A DNA stretch of 64,000 nucleotides from Streptomyces mangrovi (lineage in GTDB: Bacteria; Actinomycetota; Actinomycetes; Streptomycetales; Streptomycetaceae). Shown in pieces: positions 50,528-60,911 of the stretch. How positions within the stretch are numbered: position 1 is the stretch's first letter; each line of letters begins with the position of its first letter. The stretch lies in assembly GCF_900114215.1 (NCBI RefSeq), contig NZ_FOSG01000005.1:124001-188000 (forward strand). The letters are read 5' to 3'. A program made the translations under genes and the position numbers. A model generated the notes under the pieces. The model did no database searches and had not been told where the DNA came from. It saw only the letters and a program-made list of their open reading frames with translations.

Positions 50528-51898
50528 TCAGCCGCCGGTCCCGGCCGCCGCCTCGTCCTCCGGCTCCGGCACGGGGGCGCGGACCGGCTCGACCAGGACC
50601 GTGACGATGCGGTTGCGGCGGCCGGCCGGGGACTCGGCGGTCAGCCGCAGACCGCGCAGCGCCGGTTCGCCCCGGTGGTCGGTGTGGTGGCCGCCGCGGC
50701 GCTCGCCGCGCCCCTCGGGCACCTCCACCGTCGCGGTGGCGCCCGCGATGGGGACGCGGCCCAGGAGCTTGGCCAGCAGCCCGCCGACCGTCTCCACGTC
50801 CTCGTCCTCCAGGTCCAGGCCGTACAGCTCGCCCAGGTCGCCCAGGTCCAGGCGGGCGGTGACCCGGTGGCGGCCCTCTCCCAGGTCCTCGACGGGCGGC
50901 AGCTCCCGGTCGTACTCGTCGGTGATCTCTCCGACGATCTCCTCCAGGATGTCCTCGATGGTGACGATCCCGGCGGTGCCGCCGTACTCGTCGATCACGA
51001 CGGCGACGTGGTTGCGGTCCTTCTGCATCTCGCGCAGCAGGTCGCCGGCGTTCTTGGTGTCGGGGACGAAGACGGCCGACCGCATCGCCGTGGAGACCAG
51101 GTCGTTCTCGGTCTCGCGGTTGATGTGGACCTTCCGGGAGAGGTCCTTGAGGTAGACGATGCCGACGATGTCGTCCTCGTTCTCGCCGGTCACCGGGATG
51201 CGGGAGAAGCCCGAGCGCAGGGCCAGGGTGAGCGCCTGGCGGATGGTCTTGAAGCGCTCGATGGAGACCAGCTCGGTGCGCGGCACCATCACCTCGCGCA
51301 CCAGGGTGTCGCCCAGTTCGAAGACCGAGTGCACCATGCGGCGCTCCTCGTCCTCGATCAGCGCCTCCCGCCCGGCCAGGTCCACCATGGCCCGCAGTTC
51401 GGCCTCGGTGGCGAACGGGCCCTTGCGGAAGCCCTTGCCCGGGGTCAGGGCGTTGCCCAAGAGGATCAGCAGCTGCGGCAGCGGGCCGAGCACACGGGCG
51501 AGCGGCAGCAGCACGTACGCGGCGGCCGTGGAGGTGTTCAGCGGGTGCTGGCGGCCGATGGTGCGCGGCGAGACGCCGACGGCGACGTAGGAGACGAGCA
51601 CCATCGCGCCGCCGGCCGCCGCCAGCGCCTGCCAGGTGCTGTCGAAGGTGTGCAGGAAGCCGTAGGTGACCAGGACTCCGGCCGACATCTCGGCGGTCAC
51701 CCGCAGCAGCAGGGCGAGGTTGAGGTACCGGGTGGGGTCGGCGGCGACGGCGGCCAGCTTGGCGCCGCCGCGCCGCCCGGAGCGTACGGCCTCCTCGGCG
51801 CGGTAGCTGGTGGTGCTGGCCAGGCCGGCCTCGGCGCAGGCGGCCAGCCAGGCGAGGCCGACCAGCAGGACCGCCGCGGCGATCAGCGGGGCGCTCAT
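50528..51898 (-). CDS. CNNM/CorC-family transporter with CBS domains
   Basis: 456 residues. A DUF21 membrane domain (about 1-160; [47 protein letters not shown]), two CBS domains ([51 protein letters not shown]) and a C-terminal CorC-HlyC domain (about 340-430). Members act in Mg/Co efflux or transport. It starts in the 4-bp ATGA overlap with ybeY. Confidence 0.93.
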   Translation of the reverse strand: MSAPLIAAAVLLVGLAWLAACAEAGLASTTSYRAEEAVRSGRRGGAKLAAVAADPTRYLNLALLLRVTAEMSAGVLVTYGFLHTFDSTWQALAAAGGAMVLVSYVAVGVSPRTIGRQHPLNTSTAAAYVLLPLARVLGPLPQLLILLGNALTPGKGFRKGPFATEAELRAMVDLAGREALIEDEERRMVHSVFELGDTLVREVMVPRTELVSIERFKTIRQALTLALRSGFSRIPVTGENEDDIVGIVYLKDLSRKVHINRETENDLVSTAMRSAVFVPDTKNAGDLLREMQKDRNHVAVVIDEYGGTAGIVTIEDILEEIVGEITDEYDRELPPVEDLGEGRHRVTARLDLGDLGELYGLDLEDEDVETVGGLLAKLLGRVPIAGATATVEVPEGRGERRGGHHTDHRGEPALRGLRLTAESPAGRRNRIVTVLVEPVRAPVPEPEDEAAAGTGG

Positions 51899-52392
51899 GT
51901 CGTCGTTGGGGCCGGGGAGGGCCCCTCCAGGCCGCGCTCGGCGCGCCAGCCGTCGACGATCGCCGCCTGGAGGCCGAACATCTCGGTCCGCTCGCCGGGC
52001 GTCTCGTGGTCGTAGCCGAGCAGGTGGAGCACCCCGTGGACGGTGAGCATCTGCAGCTCCTCGTCCATGGAGTGCTTCGTCGGGGCGTCGGCGCCCTGCT
52101 TCTCGGCGACGTCGGGGCAGAGCACGATGTCGCCCAGGAGGCCCTGCGGGGGCTCGTCGCCGTCCTTGGAGGGCGGGCGCAGCTCGTCCATGGGGAAGGA
52201 CATCACGTCGGTCGGGCCGGGGAGGTCCATCCACTGCCTGTGGAGCTGCTCCATGGCGTCGGTGTCGACGGCGATCACCGACAGCTCCGACAGCGGGTGG
52301 ATGCGCATCCGGGCGAGGGCGTAGCGGGCGATGTCGAGGATCGCCCGCTCGTCGATCTCGCGGCCGGACTCGTTGTTGACGTCGATCGACAT
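51895..52392 (-). CDS. ybeY: Endoribonuclease YbeY
   Basis: 165 residues. The zinc motif [11 protein letters not shown] is complete. Upstream are [31 protein letters not shown] and [13 protein letters not shown]. YbeY matures 16S rRNA 3' ends and takes part in ribosome quality control. It lies 21 bp after phoH and overlaps the next gene by ATGA, so the three form an operon. Confidence 0.96.
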   Translation of the reverse strand: MSIDVNNESGREIDERAILDIARYALARMRIHPLSELSVIAVDTDAMEQLHRQWMDLPGPTDVMSFPMDELRPPSKDGDEPPQGLLGDIVLCPDVAEKQGADAPTKHSMDEELQMLTVHGVLHLLGYDHETPGERTEMFGLQAAIVDGWRAERGLEGPSPAPTTT

Positions 52393-52413
52393 GTGGGTGG
52401 CTGTTGCTTTCCG

Positions 52414-53442
52414 TTACTTTCGGTCACTGCCGTCGGTGGTGCCGTGGCTGTCGTCGTAGCGCTGGTAGGCGTCGACGATACGGCCGACCAGCTTGTGCCG
52501 CACGACGTCGGTGCTGGTGAGCCGCGAGAAGTGGACGTCCTCCACGCCCTCGAGGATCTCCTGCACCTGGCGCAGACCGCTCCTGGTGCCGCCGGGCAGG
52601 TCGACCTGGGTGACGTCGCCGGTGATCACGATCTTGGAGTCGAAGCCGAGCCGGGTGAGGAACATCTTCATCTGCTCGGGATTGGTGTTCTGCGCCTCGT
52701 CCAGGATGATGAAGGCGTCGTTGAGCGTCCGGCCGCGCATGTACGCCAGCGGCGCGACCTCGATCGTCCCGGCGGCCATCAGGCGCGGGATCGAGTCGGG
52801 GTCGAGCATGTCGTGCAGCGCGTCGTACAGCGGCCGCAGATACGGGTCGATCTTCTCGTAGAGCGTGCCGGGCAGGAAGCCCAGCCGCTCCCCCGCCTCA
52901 ACGGCGGGCCGGGTCAGGATGATGCGGGTGACCTGCTTGGACTGCAGGGCCTGCACCGCCTTGGCCATGGCGAGGTAGGTCTTGCCGGTGCCCGCCGGGC
53001 CGATACCGAAGACGACGGTGTGCTTGTCGATCGCGTCCACGTAGCGCTTCTGGTTGAGCGTCTTGGGACGGATCGTGCGACCGCGGTTGGACAGGATGTT
53101 CTGCGTGAGCACCTCGGCGGGTGTCTCCTCGGCGCCGCTCTCCGCGTCGCGGAGCATGGCGATCGATCGTTCCACCGCGTCCTCCGTCAGCGGCTGGCCG
53201 GTGCGCAGCACCAGCATCATCTCGTCGAACAGCCGCTGGACGAGTTCGACCTCCGCCGCCTCGCCGGTCGCGGTGATCTCGTTACCGCGCACGTGGATGT
53301 CCGTCGATGTGAAGGACTTCTCGATCACGCGGAGGAGGGAGTCGCCGGAGCCCAGCACCGTCACCATCGGGTGCTTGGCCGGGACGGTGAAACGGGCACT
53401 CGCTTGGGTGGACCGTGCCTGGTCCGTCTGTGTCTGAGTCAT
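52414..53442 (-). CDS. PhoH-family ATPase
   Basis: 342 residues. Walker [20 protein letters not shown], then [38 protein letters not shown], Walker [22 protein letters not shown] and sensor [14 protein letters not shown]. An N-terminal KH-like extension (about 20-110) is normal for PhoH linked to ybeY. It is a likely RNA-directed ATPase despite the name. ATG 53442 (MTQTQTD) is chosen. Confidence 0.94.
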   Translation of the reverse strand: MTQTQTDQARSTQASARFTVPAKHPMVTVLGSGDSLLRVIEKSFTSTDIHVRGNEITATGEAAEVELVQRLFDEMMLVLRTGQPLTEDAVERSIAMLRDAESGAEETPAEVLTQNILSNRGRTIRPKTLNQKRYVDAIDKHTVVFGIGPAGTGKTYLAMAKAVQALQSKQVTRIILTRPAVEAGERLGFLPGTLYEKIDPYLRPLYDALHDMLDPDSIPRLMAAGTIEVAPLAYMRGRTLNDAFIILDEAQNTNPEQMKMFLTRLGFDSKIVITGDVTQVDLPGGTRSGLRQVQEILEGVEDVHFSRLTSTDVVRHKLVGRIVDAYQRYDDSHGTTDGSDRK

Positions 53443-53646
53443 GGGCCGGCTCTGTGGCCTGCGCGTCCCTCTCTGTCGCTGCTGTGTCGCCGGTCTGTGG
53501 CCGTCGCTCGCCTGGACTTCCAGGGTACGACGTGGCGCTGACAGGTCAGTAGCGATTTGTATGCCCGGCTCCGCGCCCCGGCTCCGCGTCCGGGCACCGC
53601 GGGCGGGTACCCGGGCGGTCCGCGGGCGGTTCACGGACGGGCCACG

Positions 53647-54717
53647 TCACGGCCGGCGGAAGCCGATGGTCGGCACCGCGCGGCGCAGCGGCCACGGCCG
53701 GGCGCAGCCGGGCAGCAGGGCGTCCAGGAAGCCGTAGCGGCTCAGGGCGGCCGGATCCTGCTCGTCGAAGTCGCGCACGCGCTGCCACCAGGCGGCGACC
53801 TCGGCCCAGCCCGGCGCGGACAGCGAGCCGCCGAACTCCTGCACCGACAGGGCGGCGGTCAGTCCGGCGAAGGCCAGCCGGTCGGCCAGCGGCCAGCCGG
53901 CCAGGGTGCCGGTGACGAAACCGGCCACGAACACGTCCCCGGCGCCGGTGGGGTCCAGCGCCTCCACCGAGATGGCGGGCACCTCGGCGGTCTCGCCCGT
54001 GGCGCCGTCCACCGCGACGGCGCCCTCGGCTCCCATGGTCACCACGGCCAGCGGCACCCTCTCGGCGAGGCGGCGGGCGGCGGCGCGGGGGCAGTCGGTG
54101 CGGGTGTAGCGCATCGCCTCCCCGGCGTTGGGCAGGAACGCTTCACAGTGCTCCAGATCGGCGAGGTCGTCCGGGTCCCAGCGGCCGGTCTCGTCCCAGC
54201 CGACGTCGGCGAAGACCCGGCTGCCGGCCCGGGCCGCCCGCGCGATCCACTCCTGGCGCCTGCCGGGCTGGAGGGCGGCGACACAGGCGCGGGCGGCGGG
54301 CGGGCCGCCGGGGGCGGGCTCCTCGGGCCGGGGGGCCTCGTGCCCGTGGGAGACCATCGTCCGCTCGCCCTCGTAGGCCATCGAGACGGTGACCGGCGAG
54401 TGCCAGCCGGGCGCGGTGCGTGACAGTGACAGGTCGATGCCCTCACCCTTCTCCAGCGCCTCCCAGCAGTACTCGCCGTACATGTCGTCGCCGAAGGCGG
54501 CGGCGAGCGAGGTGCGCAGGCCGAGCCGGGCCAGGGCGGTGGCCATGTTGGCGACGCCGCCGGGGCTCGACCCCATGCCCCGCGCCCAGGACTCGGTGCC
54601 GCGCACCGGCGCCGAGTCCAGGCCGGTGAAGATGATGTCCAGGAAGACCGTCCCGGTCAGATAGACGTCGCAGGGCGGGTCGTCGGGGGTGCGGAGCGAG
54701 GCGAGCGGGTCGAGCAT
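53647..54717 (-). CDS. PfkB-family carbohydrate kinase
   Basis: 356 residues. Signature 1 region GMGSSPGGVANMATALARLGL, then FGDDMYG, NAGEAMRYTRTDCP and signature 2 EALDPTGAGDVFVAGFVTG with the catalytic Asp. The closing motif is LAFAGLTAALSVQEFGGSLSAPG. It phosphorylates a sugar or nucleoside; substrate not readable. The start ATG 54717 opens MLDPLASLRTPDDPP. It is 53 bp downstream of glucarate dehydratase on the same strand, so may act on a related sugar acid. Confidence 0.92.
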   Translation of the reverse strand: MLDPLASLRTPDDPPCDVYLTGTVFLDIIFTGLDSAPVRGTESWARGMGSSPGGVANMATALARLGLRTSLAAAFGDDMYGEYCWEALEKGEGIDLSLSRTAPGWHSPVTVSMAYEGERTMVSHGHEAPRPEEPAPGGPPAARACVAALQPGRRQEWIARAARAGSRVFADVGWDETGRWDPDDLADLEHCEAFLPNAGEAMRYTRTDCPRAAARRLAERVPLAVVTMGAEGAVAVDGATGETAEVPAISVEALDPTGAGDVFVAGFVTGTLAGWPLADRLAFAGLTAALSVQEFGGSLSAPGWAEVAAWWQRVRDFDEQDPAALSRYGFLDALLPGCARPWPLRRAVPTIGFRRP

Positions 54718-54770
54718 GCGGCCAGTGTGCACGATCGGCGCGGGCGGCCGGCCGGGAGTTGCGTACGGCG

Positions 54771-56087
54771 TCACCAGCGCGGTACTGAAGGGGCCTTCCA
54801 CTCCGGATCGGCCCGGCGCATGGCGGCGGCGTCGTCCCGGTCGCGCATCGAGCCGTCGTCGGCCAGCCAGCGGCGGTGGAGTGCGTCGAGGCGGTCGCGG
54901 TCGAGGGCGACGCCCAGGCCGGGCGCGTCGGGGACGGTGACGGCGCCCTCGCGGAAGGCGATGCGCTCGGTGAGTACGTCCTCGGTCTGCCAAGGGTAGT
55001 GGGTGTCGCAGGCGTGCTCCAGGCCGGGGACGGTGGCGGCGACATGGGTCATGGCGGCGAGGCTGACACCCAGGTGGGTGTTGGAGTGCATGGACACCCC
55101 GACGCCGAAGGCGCTGCAGACCGCGGCCAGTTGCTGGGTGCTGCGCAGCCCTCCCCAGTAGTGGTGGTCGCTGAGCAGCACCTGGACGGCGCCGGTGGTG
55201 AACGCCCCGGCGATCTCCGGGAAGGTGGTCACGCACATGTTGGTGGCCAGCGGCAGCCCTTTGGCCCGTGCGGCGACCTCGGCCATCGCGGGCGTGCCGG
55301 TGACCGGGTCCTCCAGGTACTCCAGCACGTCGCGCAGTTCGTCCGCGACCTTCAGGGAGGTCTCCACCGACCAGGCGCCGTTGGGGTCCAGGCGCAGGGG
55401 GCTGCCGGGGAAGGCCTCGGCGAGTGCCCGGACGGCGGCGGTCTCCTCCTCGGGCGGAAAGACCCCGCCCTTGAGCTTGAAGGAGCCGAAGCCGTGGCCG
55501 GCCGCGAAGCGGCGGGCCTGGGCGACGATCCCGGCCGGGTCGAGGGCGGCGCCCCAGTCGTCGCCGGCGGCGTCCCGCTCGTCGCTCCCGCGCGCCGCGC
55601 CGCCGGGGTGCTCGGCCCAGCGGTAGAACAGGTAGGCGCTGTACTCGACCCGGTCGCGCACCTTCCCGCCGAGCAGGGCGTGCACGGGCATCCCCAGCGC
55701 CTTGCCCAGGGCGTCCAGACAGGCCACCTCGAAGCCGGAGACGACGGACAGCCGCAGCTTGCCGGCGGTCTGGACGCCGCGCAGTCCGCCGACGTCCACC
55801 GAGCCGTCCGTCCGGTGGCCGTCCAGGGGGAGTTCACCGGCGAGGGCGAGCAGCCCGTTCAGGTCGCTGACCGGACGCCCGGGCAGCCGCCGGGCGAGGG
55901 AGCGCGCCAGGTCCAGGTACTCGGTGTCGCCGTAGGTCTCCCCGACCCCGGTGACGCCGCCGGCCGTGACCACCTCGACGATCAGACGCGGGGTGTACGG
56001 CTGGTGGACGCCCTGGGTGTTGAGCAGTGGCGGGTCGGCGACGAGGATCGGGGTCAGGCGCACCTCGGCGACGGTCAGGTCCTTCAT
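54771..56087 (-). CDS. gudD: Glucarate dehydratase-family protein (enolase superfamily)
   Basis: 438 residues. Enolase-superfamily barrel: FGSFKLKGGVFPPEEE (KxK catalytic pair), LRLDPNGAWSVETSL (metal Asp), YLEDPVTGTPAMAEVA (metal Glu), LATNMCVTTFPEI (metal Asn, the glucarate-dehydratase trait) and VSMHSNTHLGVSLAAMTH (catalytic His). It dehydrates glucarate or idarate to 5-keto-4-deoxyglucarate. CAGGAG precedes the ATG by 7 nt. A GTTC-N8-GAAC dyad at 56157-56172 lies in its promoter region. Confidence 0.92.
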   Translation of the reverse strand: MKDLTVAEVRLTPILVADPPLLNTQGVHQPYTPRLIVEVVTAGGVTGVGETYGDTEYLDLARSLARRLPGRPVSDLNGLLALAGELPLDGHRTDGSVDVGGLRGVQTAGKLRLSVVSGFEVACLDALGKALGMPVHALLGGKVRDRVEYSAYLFYRWAEHPGGAARGSDERDAAGDDWGAALDPAGIVAQARRFAAGHGFGSFKLKGGVFPPEEETAAVRALAEAFPGSPLRLDPNGAWSVETSLKVADELRDVLEYLEDPVTGTPAMAEVAARAKGLPLATNMCVTTFPEIAGAFTTGAVQVLLSDHHYWGGLRSTQQLAAVCSAFGVGVSMHSNTHLGVSLAAMTHVAATVPGLEHACDTHYPWQTEDVLTERIAFREGAVTVPDAPGLGVALDRDRLDALHRRWLADDGSMRDRDDAAAMRRADPEWKAPSVPRW

Positions 56088-56156
56088 CGGCGACTCCTGT
56101 CGGGTCGGGGCCGACTGCGGCGGGCGCCCGGGTCGGGGCCGCCCCACCACCGGCCT

Positions 56157-56172
56157 GTTCTCCTATGTGAAC
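56157..56172. promoter_or_regulatory. Possible operator GTTC-N8-GAAC ahead of gudD
   Basis: GTTCTCCTATGTGAAC is a short dyad 70 bp upstream of the glucarate dehydratase start, in the only non-coding stretch between it and rnz. The regulator is unknown. Confidence 0.3.
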
Positions 56173-56328
56173 CCTGTCCATGTGCGGAGACGGAGATTAG
56201 GTACGGCGGAGGAGGACGTCAAGGGTGCCCGTACGTTTCCGGAAAGAGGCGCGCGGCGGCGCGGCCGGAAGCGGGCCGGGACGGGCGCGGGTGCGGCTGC
56301 GGGTGCGGAAGGGGGGTGCGGGCAGCGG

Positions 56329-57234
56329 TCAGCGCCGCCGGGGCAGCGGCACCCGCATCAGGTCCTCGGCCACGGTCAGCTCCCCGGTGAACCCCGCCTC
56401 CCGGGCCTGGGCGGCGAACCGGGCCGGGTCGTCGTAGCGCTGCGAGAAGTGCGTGAGCACCAGGTGCCGCACCCCCGCCCGCGCCGCGGCGGAGGCCGCC
56501 TGGCCCGCGGTGAGGTGGCCGTACTCCTGCGCCAGGGCCTCCTCCTCGTCGAGGAAGGTGGCCTCGATGACCAGCATGTCGCAGCCCTCGGCGAGCGCGT
56601 GCACGCCGTCGCACAGCCGGGTGTCCATCACGAAGGCGAAGCGCTGCCCGGGACGGGTCTCGCTCACCTCGTCGAGGGTGACCCCGCGCAGCTCGCCCTC
56701 GCGCTGGATGCGGCCGACGTCCGGGCCCGAGATGCCGTGGGCGGCGAGCCGCTCGGGCAGCATCCGCCGCCCGTCGGGCTCGACCAGGCGGTAGCCGTAG
56801 GACTCCACCGGATGGGACAGACGCCGCGCCTGGAGGGTGTACGCGGCGGTGGCGGCCAGCGTGCCGTCGGCGCCGACCGGCTCCTCGCGCAGCTCGGCCG
56901 TCTCACGGTAGGCGGTGGCGTACCGCAGGCGGTCGAAGAAGCGCCGCCCGCTCGCCGGGTAGTGCGCCGTGACCGGGTGCGGCACCCGGTCGAGGTTGAT
57001 GCGCTGGATGACCCCGGCCAGGCCCAGGCTGTGGTCGCCGTGGAAGTGGGTGACGCACAGCCGGGTGAGGTCGTGGGCGGCCACACCCGCGCGGAGCATC
57101 TGACGCTGGGTGCCCTCGCCGGGGTCGAACAGCAGCGCCTCGCCGTCCCAGCGCAGGACGTAGCCGTTGTGGTTGCGCCGACGGGTGGGCACCTGGCTGG
57201 CGGTGCCCAGCACGACCAGTTCGCGTACGGACAA
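56329..57234 (-). CDS. rnz: Ribonuclease Z
   Basis: 301 residues. Metallo-beta-lactamase RNase [58 protein letters not shown] (zinc motif), MDTRLCDGV and [27 protein letters not shown], then [12 protein letters not shown]. It cuts the 3' trailer of pre-tRNA. Five base pairs separate it from the HIT gene upstream, so they are cotranscribed. Confidence 0.95.
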   Translation of the reverse strand: MSVRELVVLGTASQVPTRRRNHNGYVLRWDGEALLFDPGEGTQRQMLRAGVAAHDLTRLCVTHFHGDHSLGLAGVIQRINLDRVPHPVTAHYPASGRRFFDRLRYATAYRETAELREEPVGADGTLAATAAYTLQARRLSHPVESYGYRLVEPDGRRMLPERLAAHGISGPDVGRIQREGELRGVTLDEVSETRPGQRFAFVMDTRLCDGVHALAEGCDMLVIEATFLDEEEALAQEYGHLTAGQAASAAARAGVRHLVLTHFSQRYDDPARFAAQAREAGFTGELTVAEDLMRVPLPRRR

Positions 57235-57239
57235 CGGGC

Positions 57240-57614
57240 TTACCCGGGGGGCCAGTTCAGGCCGCGTCCGCCCAGCACGTGGGCGTGCGCGTGCCAGACA
57301 GTCTGCCCGGCGCCCGCACCGGTGTTGAACACGATCCGGTAGCCGACGGCGGCACCCCCGGGCGGGGCGATGTTCTCCTGCGCGGCGACCTCGCCCGCCG
57401 CGCGCAGCACGTCGGCGGCCAGCTGCGGGGCCGCGGCGGCCAGCGCGGCGGCGTCGGGGTGGTGCTCCTTGGGGATCACCAGCACATGGGTGGGCGCCTG
57501 CGGATTGATGTCCCGGAAGGCGAGCGTGGTGTCGGTCTCGTGGACGATCGTCGCCGGGACGTCCCCCGCGACGATCTTGCAGAACAGGCAGTCCGCCTGC
57601 GGTTCCTCCGCCAC
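57240..57614 (-). CDS. HIT-family hydrolase
   Basis: 124 residues. Zinc/start segment [44 protein letters not shown] and the catalytic HIT motif [11 protein letters not shown]. It is a Hint-type nucleoside phosphoramidase or similar. The start is GTG (VAEEPQADC) with GGGAGG 7 nt upstream. Confidence 0.93.
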   Translation of the reverse strand: MAEEPQADCLFCKIVAGDVPATIVHETDTTLAFRDINPQAPTHVLVIPKEHHPDAAALAAAAPQLAADVLRAAGEVAAQENIAPPGGAAVGYRIVFNTGAGAGQTVWHAHAHVLGGRGLNWPPG

Positions 57615-57691
57615 GGTGGCGCCTCCCGCTGTGAGGTGGGTCGATCGGTGGTCACGCAGCGCCGATCGTACCCCGGCCGCGGCGCGGGTGA

Positions 57692-58441
57692 TCAGGACCA
57701 GCGGCCGGTGCGTCCCAGCAGCAGCGCCGCCGCCGCCGTGCCCGCCGTGGAGGTGCGCAGCACGCTCGGGCCCAGCCGGTACGGGCGCGCGCCCGCCTGC
57801 TCGAACGCCTCCAGCTCCTCCGGGGTGACCCCGCCCTCCGGGCCGACGACGAGCACCAGCTCGCCCTCGGCCGGCAGCTCGGCGGCCGCCAGCGGGAGTG
57901 CCCCCTCCTCGTGGAGGACAGCCGCGAAGGCGGCGGACGACAGCAGCGGGAGCAGCTGCCGGGTGCCGGCCGGCTCGGCGACCTCGGGGAAGCGCAGCCT
58001 GCGCGACTGCTTGCCGGCCTCGCGCGCGGTGGAACGCCACTTGCGCAGCGCCTTCTGCCCGCGCTCGCCCCGCCACTGCGTGACGCAGCGCGACGCGGAC
58101 CAGGGAACGATCGCGTCCACGCCCGTCTCCGTCATCGTCTCCACGGCCAGCTCGCCGCGGTCGCCCTTGGGCAGGGCCTGGACGACGGTGATCCGCGGGC
58201 GCGGCTCCGGCTCGGTGCGCACCTCGGTGACGGCGACCTCCAGCCGGTCCTTCCCCTCGACGGCCGCGACGGTACCGAAGGCCCCGGTGCCCGCCCCGTC
58301 GGTGAGGACGATCCCCTCGCCCGCGCGCAGCCTCCGTACCGCGACGGCGTGCCGGCCCTCGGGCCCCTCCAGCGCCAGCACGGCGCCGGGAACGGCACCG
58401 GCCAGGGCGGCGGTCTCGGCCAGGAAGACGGGGGCGGTCAC
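57692..58441 (-). CDS. rsmE: 16S rRNA m3U1498 methyltransferase
   Basis: 249 residues. PUA-like N domain (APVFLAETAALAGAVPGAVLALEGPEGRHAVAVRRLRAGE), then the SPOUT knot: VQALPKGDRGELAVETMTETGVDAIVPWSASRCVTQW, LVVGPEGGVTPEELEAFEQAGARPYRLGPSVLRTSTAG. It methylates 16S rRNA U1498. A GTG at 58441 fits the family start. A 20-codon frame (58438-58500) overlaps it. Confidence 0.94.
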   Translation of the reverse strand: MTAPVFLAETAALAGAVPGAVLALEGPEGRHAVAVRRLRAGEGIVLTDGAGTGAFGTVAAVEGKDRLEVAVTEVRTEPEPRPRITVVQALPKGDRGELAVETMTETGVDAIVPWSASRCVTQWRGERGQKALRKWRSTAREAGKQSRRLRFPEVAEPAGTRQLLPLLSSAAFAAVLHEEGALPLAAAELPAEGELVLVVGPEGGVTPEELEAFEQAGARPYRLGPSVLRTSTAGTAAAALLLGRTGRWS

Positions 58442-58555
58442 ACCGGCCGCCCGGCGGGGTGCACCGGCCGGGCGGCCGGGGTGATCAGCTCGGTGGGCAT
58501 GACGGCATCCTGCCACGCCCGCCGGAGGCCGGCCGCCCCGCCTCAGTACCGCGCC

Positions 58556-59683
58556 TCAGCGACCGTTGAACGCGTCCTTCAACCGCGAGAACAGCCCCTG
58601 CTGCCCCGGCTGGAACTGGCCCGTCGGCCGTTCCTCGCCCCGCAGCTTGGCCAGGCGGCGCAGCAGCTCCTCCTGCTCCGGGTCCAGCTTGTTCGGCGTC
58701 TGGACCTCCACATGGACGATCAGGTCGCCGCGGCCGCCGCCGCGCAGATGCGTCACGCCGCGCTGGTGGAGCGGGACCGACTGGCCGGACTGGGTACCGG
58801 GCCGGATGTCGACCTCCTCCAGGCCGTCCAGCGTCTCCAGCGGGACCTTGGTGCCCAGTGCCGCCGCCGTCATGGGGATGGTGACCGTGCAGTGCAGGTC
58901 GTCACCACGCCGCTGGAAGACCGGGTGCGGCACCTCGTGGATCTCGACGTACAGGTCGCCCGCCGGGCCGCCGCCCGGGCCGACCTCGCCCTCGCCGGCG
59001 AGCTGGATGCGGGTGCCGTTGTCGACGCCGGCCGGGATCTTCACCGTCAGGTTGCGCCGCGAGCGCACCCGGCCGTCGCCGGCGCACTCCGGGCAGGGGG
59101 TGGGCACGACCGTGCCGAAGCCCTGGCACTGCGGGCAGGGTCGCGAGGTCATGACCTGGCCCAGGAAGGACCGGGTGACCTGCGATACCTCTCCGCGGCC
59201 GCGGCACATGTCGCACGTCTGCGCGGAGGTGCCCGGGGCCGCTCCCTCGCCGCTGCACGTGGTGCAGACGACCGCCGTGTCCACCTGGATGTCCTTGGTG
59301 GTGCCGAAGGCCGCCTCGTCCAGCTCGATGTCGAGCCGGATCATGGCGTCCTGGCCGCGCCGGGTGCGGGACCTCGGCCCGCGCTGGGAGGCGGCGCCGA
59401 AGAAGGCGTCCATGATGTCGGAGAAGTTGCCGAAGCCCCCGCCGAAGCCGCCGCCCCGGCCCGCGCCGCCCGTGGGGTCGCCGCCGAGGTCGTACATCTG
59501 CTTCTTCTGCGGGTCGGAGAGCACCTCGTAGGCGGTGTTGATCTCCTTGAACCGCTCCTGCGTCTTCGGATCCGGGTTGACGTCGGGGTGCAGTTCGCGC
59601 GCGAGCCTGCGGAAGGCCTTCTTGATCTCGTCCTGCGAGGCATCGCGCTGTACGCCCAGGACCGCGTAGTAGTCGGTTGCCAC
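58556..59683 (-). CDS. dnaJ: Chaperone DnaJ (second copy type, hrcA-linked)
   Basis: 375 residues. J domain ([36 protein letters not shown] intact), Gly/Phe region, four CxxCxGxG zinc repeats ([32 protein letters not shown]) and C-terminal substrate domains. It assists DnaK. The start GTG follows the hrcA stop directly, TAA then GTG, and is co-regulated by the CIRCE element. Confidence 0.96.
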   Translation of the reverse strand: MATDYYAVLGVQRDASQDEIKKAFRRLARELHPDVNPDPKTQERFKEINTAYEVLSDPQKKQMYDLGGDPTGGAGRGGGFGGGFGNFSDIMDAFFGAASQRGPRSRTRRGQDAMIRLDIELDEAAFGTTKDIQVDTAVVCTTCSGEGAAPGTSAQTCDMCRGRGEVSQVTRSFLGQVMTSRPCPQCQGFGTVVPTPCPECAGDGRVRSRRNLTVKIPAGVDNGTRIQLAGEGEVGPGGGPAGDLYVEIHEVPHPVFQRRGDDLHCTVTIPMTAAALGTKVPLETLDGLEEVDIRPGTQSGQSVPLHQRGVTHLRGGGRGDLIVHVEVQTPNKLDPEQEELLRRLAKLRGEERPTGQFQPGQQGLFSRLKDAFNGR

Positions 59684-60700
59684 TTACGACTCCGCGAGGA
59701 TCTGTCCGACGTAACGTGCCACTGCGCGTACCGCTCCCATCGTTCCGGGGTAGTCCATGCGGGTCGGCCCGACCACACCGAGCTTGGCGACCGCCTCGTC
59801 TCCCGAACCGTAACCGACCGAGACGACCGACGTGGACGTCAGCCCCTCGTGAACATTCTCATGACCGATTCGCACCGTCATGCCCGGATCCTTCGCCTCC
59901 CCCAGCAGCTTGAGCAGGACGACCTGCTCCTCCAGAGCTTCCAGCACCGGCCGGATGGTCAGCGGGAAGTCGTGCACGAAGCGGGTGAGATTGGCGGTGC
60001 CGCCGATCATCAGCCGCTCCTCGGTCTCCTCCACCAGAGTCTCCAGCAGAGTGGCGAGCACCGTCGAGACCGTGCCGCGGTCCTCGGCGTCGAAGGACTC
60101 CGGCAGGTCCTGCACCAGCCCGGGCACCTCCGAGAAGCGCTCGCCGACCACCCGGCTGTTGAGCCGGGCACGCAGATCGGCCAGGGACGACTCCGAGATG
60201 GGGGCCGGGCAGTCCACCACGCGCTGCTCCACCCGCCCGGTGTCCGTGATCAGCACGAGCATCAGACGCGCGGGGGCCAGGAGCAGCAGCTCGACGTGGC
60301 GGACGGTCGAGCGGGTCAGCGAAGGGTACTGGACGACGGCGACCTGGCGGGTGAGCTGGGCCAGCAGCCGCACGGTGCGGCTGACGACGTCGTCGAGGTC
60401 GACGGCGTCCTCCAGGAAGTTCTGGATCGCCCGGCGCTCCGGCTTGGACAGCGGCTTGACGCCCGCCAGCCTGTCGACGAACAGGCGGTACCCCTTGTCG
60501 GTGGGGACACGGCCCGCGCTGGTGTGCGGCTGGGCGATGTACCCCTCGTCCTCCAGGGCCGCCATGTCGTTGCGCACGGTGGCCGGGGAGACCTGGAGGT
60601 TGTGCCGCTCGGTCAGCGCCTTGGACCCCACCGGCTCCTGCGTGCCCACGTAGTCCTGGACGATGGCGCGCAGGACTTCGAGTCTGCGTTCGCTGAGCAT
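59684..60700 (-). CDS. hrcA: Heat-inducible transcription repressor HrcA
   Basis: 338 residues. [58 protein letters not shown], then [19 protein letters not shown], and the GAF-like dimer domain through [12 protein letters not shown]. HrcA binds CIRCE and represses chaperone genes. GGGAGG is 8 nt before ATG 60700; a GTG at 60709 is also in frame. It leads the hrcA-dnaJ operon. Confidence 0.96.
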   Translation of the reverse strand: MLSERRLEVLRAIVQDYVGTQEPVGSKALTERHNLQVSPATVRNDMAALEDEGYIAQPHTSAGRVPTDKGYRLFVDRLAGVKPLSKPERRAIQNFLEDAVDLDDVVSRTVRLLAQLTRQVAVVQYPSLTRSTVRHVELLLLAPARLMLVLITDTGRVEQRVVDCPAPISESSLADLRARLNSRVVGERFSEVPGLVQDLPESFDAEDRGTVSTVLATLLETLVEETEERLMIGGTANLTRFVHDFPLTIRPVLEALEEQVVLLKLLGEAKDPGMTVRIGHENVHEGLTSTSVVSVGYGSGDEAVAKLGVVGPTRMDYPGTMGAVRAVARYVGQILAES

Positions 60701-60740
60701 CTGGCGCACCTCCCGTCCGGCCTTCTCTTTCCGGTCCTCT

Positions 60741-60768
60741 TCCCTGGCGTTCCCTGGCGTTCCCTGGC
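60741..60768. repeat. 10-bp tandem repeat next to CIRCE
   Basis: TCCCTGGCGT occurs twice, then TCCCTGGC, between the CIRCE element and the hrcA start; the last partial unit joins the CIRCE arm TGGCACTC. Confidence 0.85.
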
Positions 60769-60789
60769 ACTCTCGGCCGGCGAGTGCCA
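60765..60789. promoter_or_regulatory. CIRCE element (HrcA operator)
   Basis: TGGCACTC-N9-GAGTGCCA: perfect 8-bp arms with the canonical 9-bp spacer. It lies 65 bp upstream of hrcA, so HrcA is autoregulated here. Confidence 0.92.
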
Positions 60790-60911
60790 GTCACCCTGTG
60801 CCAGTGTACGGCCGGTGACCGTGGCCGGGGCAAGGGCGGGCACCGACCGGGAGGGCGATCCCCGCCACATCCCGGCGGGCACCGCCCGCGTGATGGCGCT
60901 AGCGTCGCCGT

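Noticed and set aside
58438..58500. 20-codon frame MPTELITPAARPVHPAGRPV overlapping the rsmE start
   Set aside because: Although it overlaps rsmE in a coupling-like GTGTGA, it is Pro/Ala/Arg-rich with no support. It could be a remnant, but nothing shows it is expressed.
60741..60789. CRISPR-like repeats near hrcA
   Set aside because: The units are 10 bp with no spacers; there are no cas genes in the window.
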